A stretch of DNA of 64,000 bases from a virus. The DNA is taken from the IMG/VR virus record IMGVR_UViG_3300025087_000001, positions 91,482-155,481 of that record; one strand, written 5' to 3'. The notes under the pieces are model-generated. The model searched no databases. It saw nothing but the letters and a program-made list of their open reading frames with translations, and had not been told where the DNA came from. Shown in pieces: positions 8,129-15,464 of the stretch (its first letter is position 1; each line of letters opens with the position of its first letter). Made by a program: the position numbers and the translations under genes.

Positions 8129-9126
8129 TATTCCTCATCGTCGTCAATTGTAATCCAAGTTTGATCGTCCCCACTATATTCTTCTGGAGCATCTTGACTT
8201 AATATCTTAATACCCTTATCTAAAACGACTTCGTTAATTCCAATATTTTCAGAAAGATCAACAGCCTCAATTATTCTCTTGGGCCCTTTAATCCAAGACT
8301 CTTCTGTTTGGCCTCTTAACACTATGTATCTAGAAAATACATTTTCTACTCCAAAAGCTTCATTTGGAACCATATCCGTACAAGATATTGAAGATAATTG
8401 AAAATTCTCTCTTTCCAATAAAGACTCTCGATATCTCAACAATCCGTATTTTACGACAGAATATAGAAAAATCAAAGAACTGGGATCACCATGAGCATGA
8501 CATCCAATGTTATAGGATTCTTTGGAAATTATTCTTTCTCTTCTAGCCCTATATAGTTGATATTGCGGAATAATTCCCATTTTACTGCTTTTTAAATCAG
8601 ACCCGGCAGCTATTTGTAATCCATTAGTTCCTGCTTTATCTAGTACTGTAAATCCCTCACCAGTATTTGGGTCAACTAAAATCATTCCCGCACCAATATA
8701 TCTATATTCTTCAATAGATTCAGGTACTTCAACAATTCCATTGTCTTTATCGTAAGAAACGATATTAAACGGAGGAACTATAAATCTAATGGACTTGTTA
8801 ATATTGCTAGGTAGTAAATCAACAACTTCATCGGATAAATCACCCAAAGTAGCTAAAGAGTCCATTTCTTCACTAGACCCAATAGATAGGGTTATGCAAG
8901 GGAATTCCTCTTTATCTATACGGCCTTTTAAATATACCGGTATTTTATTATTTAAAATAAATTCTTTGGCTCTATTGATTTCGGCTAATCCGTATTTTTC
9001 TTTTAAAAATGGGTTTTCTATTAATGAGCTGAAAATATCCTCAATAAGCCAAGGATTTTTACGCATGTCCTCAATAGCAAGTTCGATTGCTGTTTTTACG
9101 ATAAGATCTCCGGCAAAAATAGACAT
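8128..9126 (-). CDS. Putative neck or tail structural protein
   Basis: A 332-aa protein of mixed alpha/beta composition with an acidic C-terminus (ITIDDDEE). It contains a clear globular region with strands such as YIGAGMILVDPNTGEGFTVL and FSRYIVLRGQTEESWI. Its position next to an HK97-gp10-like protein and within the tail operon points to a neck or tail-terminator role. That is inference from order, as no family signature is visible. A class 2 promoter and a GGG-rich ribosome-binding region precede the ATG. Confidence 0.6.
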   Translation of the reverse strand: MSIFAGDLIVKTAIELAIEDMRKNPWLIEDIFSSLIENPFLKEKYGLAEINRAKEFILNNKIPVYLKGRIDKEEFPCITLSIGSSEEMDSLATLGDLSDEVVDLLPSNINKSIRFIVPPFNIVSYDKDNGIVEVPESIEEYRYIGAGMILVDPNTGEGFTVLDKAGTNGLQIAAGSDLKSSKMGIIPQYQLYRARRERIISKESYNIGCHAHGDPSSLIFLYSVVKYGLLRYRESLLERENFQLSSISCTDMVPNEAFGVENVFSRYIVLRGQTEESWIKGPKRIIEAVDLSENIGINEVVLDKGIKILSQDAPEEYSGDDQTWITIDDDEE

Positions 9127-9143
9127 TCTAATCCCTTTGTTTT

Positions 9144-9155
9144 GTTAAAGATTGC
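9144..9155 (-). promoter_or_regulatory. Class 2 (late) promoter motif upstream of the 332-aa gene
   Basis: The minus strand reads GCAATCTTTAAC, starting right at the TAG stop codon of the 251-aa gene and ending 17 nt before the ATG at 9126. Confidence 0.6.
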
Positions 9156-9910
9156 TATTTGTAGTCTTTTAAGATAGACGGTAGGATGGTTTGTTCCCAC
9201 TGCTCACACGCCCATGAAAACACCGAATCCATAAAATTCTTCGCCTCTAGACCAGGATGGACCCATTTCCCCTGAGATTGGTGAGATTCGTGTATAATTC
9301 TAAAAACCATATGTTGTCTTTTAATACTTCCATCACTCATTTTATGTTGATAAATAGAAAGTCCCTTCAATGCCGGATCTTTAGCCATCGGACTAGGCCT
9401 AGCAGAGTCTATATCAAATTTATGGAGTAATCCAAGTCTAGGACTACCATCTTGATTATGTTCTATTTTCTTATAACTAACACCTTGCTGCTTTAAAAAA
9501 GCTTTGATTTGATTGGTTAAGTCCTGGGCTTTTGGTGTTTGTTCCGATGGATTTTTAGACATCTCGAATGGGATAATAGCATATTTTTTTCCATCTTTAC
9601 TTGTTTTAGCAGATTTACCATTAAGTAATTCAGACATCCATCCACTTTTCCTCCCCGACTCAATAAACATAGCTTCTTCTTTTAGTGAAACTATCCATAG
9701 ATTAGCCTCAGGGTTGGTAAATTCTATAGCATCTTGGTATTTTTTTCTAAGGGATTTTAAACCGTCTCTTGACACCTCATAAAGTCGTGCGTTTGTCATC
9801 GAAGCCAACGCTTGTACCCCCTGCACCAACTCAGCTTCAACCTGTTTCTTAACTTCTTTGAAGTCTTTTACAATAGATTCAATATCAATATCAAGTTTTA
9901 AATTAGACAT
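9155..9910 (-). CDS. HK97 gp10-like head-tail joining or tail-completion protein
   Basis: A 251-aa protein. The C-terminal HPGLEAKNFMDSVFSWACEQW, with the helix that follows it, matches the HK97-gp10-like pattern, in which an HPG-x-x-A-x-x-F-M motif precedes a final helix. The N-terminal helix (residues 10-35) and the LWIVSLKEEAMFIESGRKSG segment, equivalent to the 'VExG' strand, also fit. Members of this family complete the tail or join it to the connector. It lies among other neck and tail genes on the minus strand. It is longer than typical gp10-like proteins (110-160 aa), with the extra length in the middle. Confidence 0.7.
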   Translation of the reverse strand: MSNLKLDIDIESIVKDFKEVKKQVEAELVQGVQALASMTNARLYEVSRDGLKSLRKKYQDAIEFTNPEANLWIVSLKEEAMFIESGRKSGWMSELLNGKSAKTSKDGKKYAIIPFEMSKNPSEQTPKAQDLTNQIKAFLKQQGVSYKKIEHNQDGSPRLGLLHKFDIDSARPSPMAKDPALKGLSIYQHKMSDGSIKRQHMVFRIIHESHQSQGKWVHPGLEAKNFMDSVFSWACEQWEQTILPSILKDYK

Positions 9911-9913
9911 CTT

Positions 9914-10129
9914 CTATTGTTCCTCTGGCCCTTCTTTAGTATCCCTATATCCCATATGAGGAACCGACCCTCTACGCTTCCCACCTTCGTGGGCAGAATG
10001 GTGAGGAGCTTTTTTCATTTGGGATTTATTGTAGTTTTTAGAGGTAGGATCAGAATCAAAATCACGCAGAATTCCACGCCTCACGCCTCTCCAGGATTCA
10101 CGCCCCGTTGTACCATCAACCACTTTCAT
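9914..10129 (-). CDS. Basic C-terminal domain, probably expressed as a -1 frameshift product of the upstream gene
   Basis: The 71 codons from the ATG at 10129 encode a Gly/Lys/Arg/His-rich peptide (GRESWRGVRRGILRDF, GGKRRGSVPHMG). There is no convincing Shine-Dalgarno before this ATG. The same frame is open for 30 further codons upstream, back to the A9 slippery run at 10220-10228 near the end of the 470-aa gene. A -1 shift there would give a fusion of about 567 aa. Independent translation from 10129 is the alternative. Function is unknown. Confidence 0.6.
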   Translation of the reverse strand: MKVVDGTTGRESWRGVRRGILRDFDSDPTSKNYNKSQMKKAPHHSAHEGGKRRGSVPHMGYRDTKEGPEEQ

Positions 10130-10203
10130 TTTACCGTCTTTTTCAGCACCTACTGGAGATTGTGGTATAGGAATGTGTTTAGTTGGATTGTCTGGAAGTG
10201 AAC

Positions 10204-11616
10204 TTATTGATTTAAGGGGTTTTTTTTTACGTCATCTGGGTTTTGTAAAGCATCTTCTGGCATTTCAGAATCATCTTGAAACTCCCCAGCATGAGGTAAA
10301 CTTTCTTCAATCTCACTACGACCATCGGCATCTTGCATATCTTCTTCTGGATCATAACCATTTAGTTGTTTGGCCATTTGAATCATAGACCTAAGCATAG
10401 TAATGAGAGATTGATATAATTCTGGATTATTTTCTTTAGCGTCTTCTAACATAGCCTTATTTTGCTTAAAACCCTGCAATGCATTGAAAATATCTTGTTT
10501 TAATTCAGAACTATTATCTTCTTGACCGTCTTGCATATCTTCAGGTATTTCTTCGCCTTCTGACATTTCTTCGGATTCATTAGGGTCTTGTTGGTCAGAT
10601 AAATGGCCATGTATCATATTAGATAACATATCATATCTATCGCCACCTTCTTCTGAATTTTCTTCAGGCATCTCTTCACCCTCAGAGTCTCCCTCTAAAC
10701 CATCCTCATCTTGTGGGCCAACATAGTCCTCTTCGTCTTTTGAATTTTCTTGTTGATCGCCTTGATATGTTAAGTCACCATTAGCAACGTGTTCGGGTTT
10801 TAATTCTTCTATTTCGTCTGGATTTATATCGAAATAATTCTCGTCATCTTCGGATAATTCTGGAGCTTCTTCAGATATATCTTCTAAATTTTCCTCTGAA
10901 TTTTCTTCACCTTCCTCGGACACATCCTCTTCAGGCATTTCTTCGCCTTCTGTGGACTCATCAATATTGTCAATTTCTGGTTCCGTAGATTCCTCGTCAA
11001 AACCAGTTTCCTTAACTTCATCTTCTGGAACAGTATCACCTTCGGACATATCTTCTTCAGAGACTTCTTCAGAGACTTCTTCGCTTGCTGGAATATTATC
11101 TTCCTCAGGTATACCTTCTAAATCACTATCTTCTGACTCTTCTGGAACATCGGAGTCGTCCTCAATTGAGGAATCTGCATTTTCCTGAATATTTTCATCT
11201 TCTGGAATTTCAGAATCTTCATCTACATTGTTTTCTGCTAAAAATTTATCTACTTCTGGTGAATACTCAACAATTTGGTTCTTTCCATTCATCTTACCGT
11301 AGATTAAAGCCTTGGAAGACTCGCTCATTGTTGAACCAACGCCAATAGTTAAACTATGGCCAGACATCTCTTTATATCTATCACGAATTCCTTCTAATTC
11401 TTGAGCAGCTTCAATTGGAATCTCAAATATTGATTCGTCCCCAGACGACACTATCACTCGACCTTGTTTAGATTCAACCCATTGGTCTATTTCAGAATGG
11501 TTATCTTTAATTGATTGGGATAATTTGCCCAGACCTTCGTGATCGTCAGAAGCAATAGCTTGGCCAAGTTCAGAACCGATATTATCACCATTAATACTAA
11601 CATAAATTTTATCCAT
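10204..11616 (-). CDS. Acidic protein with an N-terminal mCpol/GGDEF-like nucleotide polymerase domain
   Basis: A 470-aa protein in two parts. Residues 1-~130 resemble the minimal CRISPR polymerase (mCpol) and GGDEF palm fold: an opening strand with INGDNIG (Asp11), a helix pair, a hairpin with VIVSSGDESIF (Asp60 in the position of the GGDEF/GGDD metal ligand), then LTIGVGSTMSESSKALIYGK, the conserved SIGIG strand and helix. Both metal-binding aspartates are present, so nucleotidyl transfer is possible. Residues 130-440 are an extreme Glu/Asp/Ser repeat region, and the chain ends at a possible frameshift site. It lies between structural genes, so a virion or assembly role is equally possible. 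Confidence 0.65.
   Translation of the reverse strand: MDKIYVSINGDNIGSELGQAIASDDHEGLGKLSQSIKDNHSEIDQWVESKQGRVIVSSGDESIFEIPIEAAQELEGIRDRYKEMSGHSLTIGVGSTMSESSKALIYGKMNGKNQIVEYSPEVDKFLAENNVDEDSEIPEDENIQENADSSIEDDSDVPEESEDSDLEGIPEEDNIPASEEVSEEVSEEDMSEGDTVPEDEVKETGFDEESTEPEIDNIDESTEGEEMPEEDVSEEGEENSEENLEDISEEAPELSEDDENYFDINPDEIEELKPEHVANGDLTYQGDQQENSKDEEDYVGPQDEDGLEGDSEGEEMPEENSEEGGDRYDMLSNMIHGHLSDQQDPNESEEMSEGEEIPEDMQDGQEDNSSELKQDIFNALQGFKQNKAMLEDAKENNPELYQSLITMLRSMIQMAKQLNGYDPEEDMQDADGRSEIEESLPHAGEFQDDSEMPEDALQNPDDVKKNPLNQ
10219..10228 (-). promoter_or_regulatory. Candidate programmed -1 frameshift site (A9 run, A AAA AAC heptamer)
   Basis: The minus strand carries nine consecutive A followed by CCCC. 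In the zero frame the codons are AAA AAA AAC, so the heptamer A AAA AAC is correctly phased for tandem -1 slippage (10225 to 10219). The zero frame stops four codons later at 10204, and the -1 frame stays open to 9914. Polymerase slippage on A9 could have the same effect. Confidence 0.55.
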
Positions 11617-11626
11617 ATATCGATCC

Positions 11627-12520
11627 TTATTTATTTTTTAAAGCTTCAAGTAACATCTCAATATTTTCAGCACCAAAATCTTTGGGGAATTTTATTTTTA
11701 CCCTACCGTTTTCTATTTTTTTTACCTTTATCTCTTTACCCATATTTTCACCAAAGCAAATACAGGGACTTATCTTATCATCGCCCTTACATAAAATCCC
11801 ACCACAATCAGGACATTTAATTTCTTTCTTGTCCATTTCAATAGATTCTTCTTTTACTGGAGCCCTATTTACTCTATCTTCTAAGAATTGTTTTAACTTA
11901 CTTTTCTTATCAGGCTCTGGCTCTTCAGGTTGTGGAGCAATTGTTATTTGAGGTCTAAATAACTCAGAAGTAATCCTTTGATGAATTAAATCTTTTATAG
12001 CTTCTCTTTCTGAAATCTTCTTATCAACAACACTATGAACCAAATCGTATAGCTTAAGTCTTTCATCTATTAGATTTTGTAAACTTTCAGCCTTATCGGA
12101 TTGATAGTCGGCAGGTCCCAATCTGTTAAGCTGATCAGTATCATATAGTTCCAAACTGGACATTAAGATCAAACCAATAGATGGCAATGATCTATATTTA
12201 AATTCTGCTATTTTCTTACCCTCTTTAACTAAATCGCCACTATAATTATCAGGAGATAGTTTATTAATATGTAGCTTAGCTTCAGCAAATGGCAAGTCCA
12301 AATCAATAATATCGCCTATTTGTTTATCTTTTAAGTTCATAAACAGATAGCTTAAAACAGATCTAGGTACGATTTGTAAGGCTATTTTAATATCGTTAGG
12401 GTCGGTAACTGTATTTGTATTAAGCTTAAGAATACCACCAGAAATTTCAGATTTCTCCAATTTGTCTAGGATATCCTCTCCTAAGAGTCTTTTAATTAGA
12501 TTTCTTTCTTTTTCTTTCAT
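11627..12520 (-). CDS. Putative structural or regulatory protein with a C-terminal zinc ribbon
   Basis: A 297-aa protein. The first ~190 residues are alpha/beta and unrecognised. A Pro/Glu/Lys-rich linker follows (APQPEEPEPDKKSK). After it comes a compact cysteine module, CPDCGGILC and then CICF, which looks like a small zinc ribbon near residues 233-255, and a short basic strand-helix end. Its start overlaps the stop of the 138-aa gene by one base (TAATG), which implies translational coupling. It sits among head-neck genes, and its role is unknown. Confidence 0.6.
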   Translation of the reverse strand: MKEKERNLIKRLLGEDILDKLEKSEISGGILKLNTNTVTDPNDIKIALQIVPRSVLSYLFMNLKDKQIGDIIDLDLPFAEAKLHINKLSPDNYSGDLVKEGKKIAEFKYRSLPSIGLILMSSLELYDTDQLNRLGPADYQSDKAESLQNLIDERLKLYDLVHSVVDKKISEREAIKDLIHQRITSELFRPQITIAPQPEEPEPDKKSKLKQFLEDRVNRAPVKEESIEMDKKEIKCPDCGGILCKGDDKISPCICFGENMGKEIKVKKIENGRVKIKFPKDFGAENIEMLLEALKNK

Positions 12521-12936
12521 TATGGTGTATTTATTATATAAGTATCGTCTTCAATTATAAAAACTTTAATATCGGCAGAGCTTGTAATAATATAGTCATA
12601 AGTGTAGGTGTTAAGGTATATCCAATGTTCCGCCATTACTGGAATCCCTACAAATCCATTGGCGTCCGTAACCCCAGTAGCTAATATAGCGACAGTTGAG
12701 TCGCCAATAGTTACACTTCCGTCTGCTACACCAAAAATAGCTAGAGAAATGCCTTTCCCAACTTTAGTTTTTGTAGAACAGTCAGTAGTAAAGGTGGTAG
12801 CCCCTGTTTTAATAGGCTTTAGGTGGTGGCCGACTTCTATAGTTTTTCTAGCCCCAGCAGCATCGTTGTAACTATTTGAATCTACACTAGATGGGTCATA
12901 ATTATTGTTGGCTTTTCTTCTGTTTTTTAGCTTCAT
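12520..12936 (-). CDS. Putative capsid or virion surface protein
   Basis: A 138-aa protein with a basic N-terminus (KLKNRRKANNN) followed by a beta-sandwich-like segment rich in T, V, I, G and A (ISLAIFGVADGSVTIGDSTV). Small proteins of this type often decorate capsids or cap appendages. A class 2 promoter and a TGGAGT ribosome-binding site precede it, and it is coupled to the zinc-ribbon gene by TAATG. The assignment to the virion is from context. Confidence 0.5.
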   Translation of the reverse strand: MKLKNRRKANNNYDPSSVDSNSYNDAAGARKTIEVGHHLKPIKTGATTFTTDCSTKTKVGKGISLAIFGVADGSVTIGDSTVAILATGVTDANGFVGIPVMAEHWIYLNTYTYDYIITSSADIKVFIIEDDTYIINTP

Positions 12937-12966
12937 AGTTATGTTAACTCCATTATTTTTACTATT

Positions 12967-12978
12967 CTAAAGATTAGT
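12967..12978 (-). promoter_or_regulatory. Class 2 (late) promoter motif upstream of the 138-aa gene
   Basis: The minus strand reads ACTAATCTTTAG, directly after the TAA stop of the 291-aa gene and 30 nt before the ATG at 12936. Confidence 0.55.
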
Positions 12979-12979
12979 A

Positions 12980-13855
12980 TTATTCCTCAAACTGCCCCAT
13001 ATCAACCTTTACATCATATTTATTAGGATCTAAAGAATCGTCCGGTTTAACTTGCGTTCTACTTTTCGGCTGTTCTTTGGTTGAATTGATATTTTCCGTT
13101 GCCTTTCTAATTGCGTTATGGTAAACATACTCTCTTTGAATCATACATTGATAAGGGAGCCTAACTGGATTTACACCATCATTAGTAACTCTAATTTCGT
13201 TTATTAGTTGGGAAACATACCAATATGCTAAATATGTATATCTAATAGAATAAACCCTACCTTTTCCTGTAGAAATATCAATACCTGGATTTCGATTACC
13301 AGATATCCACTGAATATTACCATACTGGTCGGTCGTGAAATCGACATTGTATATGTACTCAATATTTTGAGAATCTATTAAGTAACTTACACATTTAGCT
13401 GGAAATTGTAGATAGTCATTATGTTTAACACCATATTCAGCTCTTTGATAGTTATCTACTTTTAATTCTATATTTTTGGCATAAATACGATCGCCAGGCA
13501 ATAGAGATATTTCTTTTTTGTCTGGGCCATTAATATGACATTGATAATATTTAGGCAATACTAATCTAGCCGTTGAATTATCGTAAATTCCACCGTCTGT
13601 GTTGGTATTGTGTTTACTATTACTAACAATAGTACCCTTAAATTCACCTACTTTTTTATAGATAAACCCGTTTTCAGAAACAACGTCTAGTTCGCCAGAT
13701 CTTCGATAGTCACCCCTATCTTTTAAACCAATAGGAGAAGGTATAGCTACCCAATGCTCAAGTAAAATTCCCTTGTCTGTAGCAAACTGCTCTTGAGCCT
13801 CAAAAGTGAAGCCGATATCTGGTATTTCGATTGGAAGTACGTTAATCTTACTCAT
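12980..13855 (-). CDS. Putative neck or connector protein
   Basis: A 291-aa protein. Much of it is beta-rich (FIYKKVGEFKGTIV, ISLLPGDRIYAKNIELKV), with a long tyrosine-rich helix (YTYLAYWYVSQLINEIRV) and a disordered charged C-terminus. The short 'LLPGDRIYA' strand is typical of connector or head-closure beta barrels in large myoviruses, but I cannot name a family. It overlaps the preceding coiled-coil gene by 8 nt and belongs to the structural operon. Confidence 0.55.
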   Translation of the reverse strand: MSKINVLPIEIPDIGFTFEAQEQFATDKGILLEHWVAIPSPIGLKDRGDYRRSGELDVVSENGFIYKKVGEFKGTIVSNSKHNTNTDGGIYDNSTARLVLPKYYQCHINGPDKKEISLLPGDRIYAKNIELKVDNYQRAEYGVKHNDYLQFPAKCVSYLIDSQNIEYIYNVDFTTDQYGNIQWISGNRNPGIDISTGKGRVYSIRYTYLAYWYVSQLINEIRVTNDGVNPVRLPYQCMIQREYVYHNAIRKATENINSTKEQPKSRTQVKPDDSLDPNKYDVKVDMGQFEE

Positions 13856-14108
13856 CTTCTTTTAGTCTATCTGCTAATTTTTTAAGTTTTTTACAATCAT
13901 GTTGTAATTCTTGCCAGGCCTCTCTTAGCTTTTTTTGATTATCTCTTAGAAGGTTTTCTAGAACCGCACACCTATTATGTGGATTATCACCGGCTTTTTC
14001 CAATTCTTTATCAATAAATTCCTGATAATATTTCATCTCAGGTCTTTGTTCTAGCAACTCATTTAGTTGCTCTCTAAGTTCATAGATCTTTTTAAAATCA
14101 ACCGCCAT
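13848..14108 (-). CDS. Small coiled-coil protein
   Basis: An 86-aa, almost fully helical and highly charged protein (YELREQLNELLEQRPEMKYY, then LREAWQELQHDCKKLKKLAD), probably a two-helix coiled coil. It overlaps its downstream neighbour by 8 nt and starts 1 nt after the end of the 175-aa gene, so the three are likely translated together. No family was recognised. Confidence 0.6.
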   Translation of the reverse strand: MAVDFKKIYELREQLNELLEQRPEMKYYQEFIDKELEKAGDNPHNRCAVLENLLRDNQKKLREAWQELQHDCKKLKKLADRLKEDE

Positions 14109-14109
14109 A

Positions 14110-14637
14110 TTATTTGCCTTTAATTAAATCCAGCTTATTTATGTTTAATTCCGTACACTTATCGTTCATAATGGATGCTAAGTTTTTTTGTAATTCGGGA
14201 TAATTCTTAGCGATATCGTTACTACTATGTTTAGAAAAAGATAAACAGTTATTGCTAATTTCAGCCTCGTACTTAACAATATCCAAATTAAACCTAGAAA
14301 CTATAAAGTTAATTTTGTTATTTTCAGATAAGATAAAAGCTTCAAATCCTTTATTTACAATAGTAGGGTCAAGCTTAGAGGTAACCTCCTCAACAATAGT
14401 ATTTGTATGCTCTGACTTCTGCAAGGCTGGTTTAAAAGATTCAAACTCCTTACATAATTGATGAGATACTAAGGCTGGATGACTACCTGCGGCCAATACT
14501 TCGGGGCTTTTTTGACCTTTCTTTTTATTGCCAACTGCTAGGAAATAGCCACCAAAGGTTTTTATGATTTTTACGTTTTCATCATTTAGTTCACCTAAAA
14601 CGTCAATTTTTTCTATATCTGCTGGTTTAATATCCAT
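14110..14637 (-). CDS. Conserved-looking protein of unknown function
   Basis: A 175-aa protein with an alternating strand-helix pattern (NVKIIKTFGGYFLAVGNKKK near the start, NKINFIVSRFNLDIVKYEAE near residue 120). It is preceded by a class 2 promoter and an AAGGAG ribosome-binding site, and it opens a tight three-gene string leading into the neck candidates. It has no signal peptide, membrane segment or catalytic motif. A tail or neck assembly factor is possible from position only. Confidence 0.55.
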   Translation of the reverse strand: MDIKPADIEKIDVLGELNDENVKIIKTFGGYFLAVGNKKKGQKSPEVLAAGSHPALVSHQLCKEFESFKPALQKSEHTNTIVEEVTSKLDPTIVNKGFEAFILSENNKINFIVSRFNLDIVKYEAEISNNCLSFSKHSSNDIAKNYPELQKNLASIMNDKCTELNINKLDLIKGK

Positions 14638-14653
14638 TATTATCTCCTTAACG

Positions 14654-14665
14654 CTAAAGATTGTC
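14654..14665 (-). promoter_or_regulatory. Class 2 (late) promoter motif upstream of the 175-aa gene
   Basis: The minus strand reads GACAATCTTTAG, 16 nt before the ATG at 14637, with AAGGAG between. This is the best-spaced example of the class 2 element with a normal ribosome-binding site. Confidence 0.65.
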
Positions 14666-14695
14666 TTTTAACCGTATTTATTTGATTCTTAAGGA

Positions 14696-14947
14696 TTATA
14701 GGTCGAAATCGTCGCCATAAGGAAACTCAAATTCAGGCACTTTCCATTGGCCAGAAGTTTCCAGTATTCTGTGATATTTAACAGATTCATAAATATAAAT
14801 TGTTTTAAGTATTAGTTTTAAGTTCCCTTCTATTTCACCAGACTGTATCTTATCTGATTCTATTTCTAATTTAATAATAGAATGGGCAAGATCGTCCCAA
14901 TCCATAGAGATAGCTTTATCCACAATAGCTTGATCTTTTTTGTTCAT
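14696..14947 (-). CDS. Small acidic protein coupled to the lytic transglycosylase
   Basis: An 83-aa acidic protein with a helical first half (NKKDQAIVDKAISMDWDDLA) and an acidic end (YGDDFDL). Its ATG overlaps the TAA of the transglycosylase gene (TAATG), so it is probably translationally coupled to that lysis or entry enzyme. Function is unknown. Confidence 0.55.
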   Translation of the reverse strand: MNKKDQAIVDKAISMDWDDLAHSIIKLEIESDKIQSGEIEGNLKLILKTIYIYESVKYHRILETSGQWKVPEFEFPYGDDFDL

Positions 14948-15429
14948 TAAAAATACCTTTTAACTAGTTTTTCATACTCCAGTCTTTTATGTTTACTTGA
15001 CGCATTATATCTTGACCACCAACGCTTTTCAGTTTTTTTGTATCTTTTAAAATCTGCCAACACCATAGCACCGGCCCAAATCGAATAGTCTAAGTCTTTC
15101 AGTAATTTAGACCTATCTAGGTTGTAGCTTTTCGCTGTTCTATGGTTAATTTGGCTAATCCCAAAATCAGTACACTTCTTAATACACCTTTTAGCGCCCA
15201 ATTTATACCCACTTTCTTGCATTAATATGGCGGTATAGATATGGGCTGGTATCTTATGTTTTATGCTATGTCTATCAATAAGTTTAGCTAATTTAGTCGC
15301 ATATTTCTTATCTATATTGGGCTTATTTTTTAAGATCTGTCTGTAGGTTCGTTTTGGGTTATCGTTTTCCCCAAAAGTACATATTGTAACTAATAATAAG
15401 GCGGTGGTTAAAAAATATTTAAATCCCAT
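14947..15429 (-). CDS. Exported lytic transglycosylase (SLT type)
   Basis: A 160-aa muramidase-like enzyme that cleaves the glycan backbone of peptidoglycan. Residues 1-20 form a signal peptide (MGFKYFLTTALLLVTICTFG) and the enzyme would act in the periplasm. The SLT catalytic glutamate is in ILMQESGY (Glu72), followed by GISQIN, a standard SLT motif, and a C-terminal YNASSKHKRLEYEKLV segment. I place the start at the ATG at 15429 and not at an upstream in-frame GTG, because that GTG lies inside the promoter -10 element. The mRNA would then be leaderless. It could aid entry or lysis. Confidence 0.85.
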   Translation of the reverse strand: MGFKYFLTTALLLVTICTFGENDNPKRTYRQILKNKPNIDKKYATKLAKLIDRHSIKHKIPAHIYTAILMQESGYKLGAKRCIKKCTDFGISQINHRTAKSYNLDRSKLLKDLDYSIWAGAMVLADFKRYKKTEKRWWSRYNASSKHKRLEYEKLVKRYF

Positions 15430-15434
15430 ACTAT

Positions 15435-15445
15435 ATATTACCACA
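15435..15445 (-). promoter_or_regulatory. Extended -10 promoter giving a leaderless transglycosylase mRNA
   Basis: The minus strand reads TGTGG followed by TAATAT (15440 to 15435), then five bases and the ATG. Standard sigma-70 spacing puts +1 at or within a base of the ATG. A weak TTTGAT lies 18 nt upstream. There is no Shine-Dalgarno. Confidence 0.75.
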
Positions 15446-15464
15446 GAAGCTAATTCAAATCAAA

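Noticed and set aside
15430-15444. GTG at 15444 as the start of the transglycosylase
   Set aside because: It lies within the TGTGG/-10 element and would add five residues before the signal peptide. The ATG at 15429 fits both the promoter and the signal peptide.
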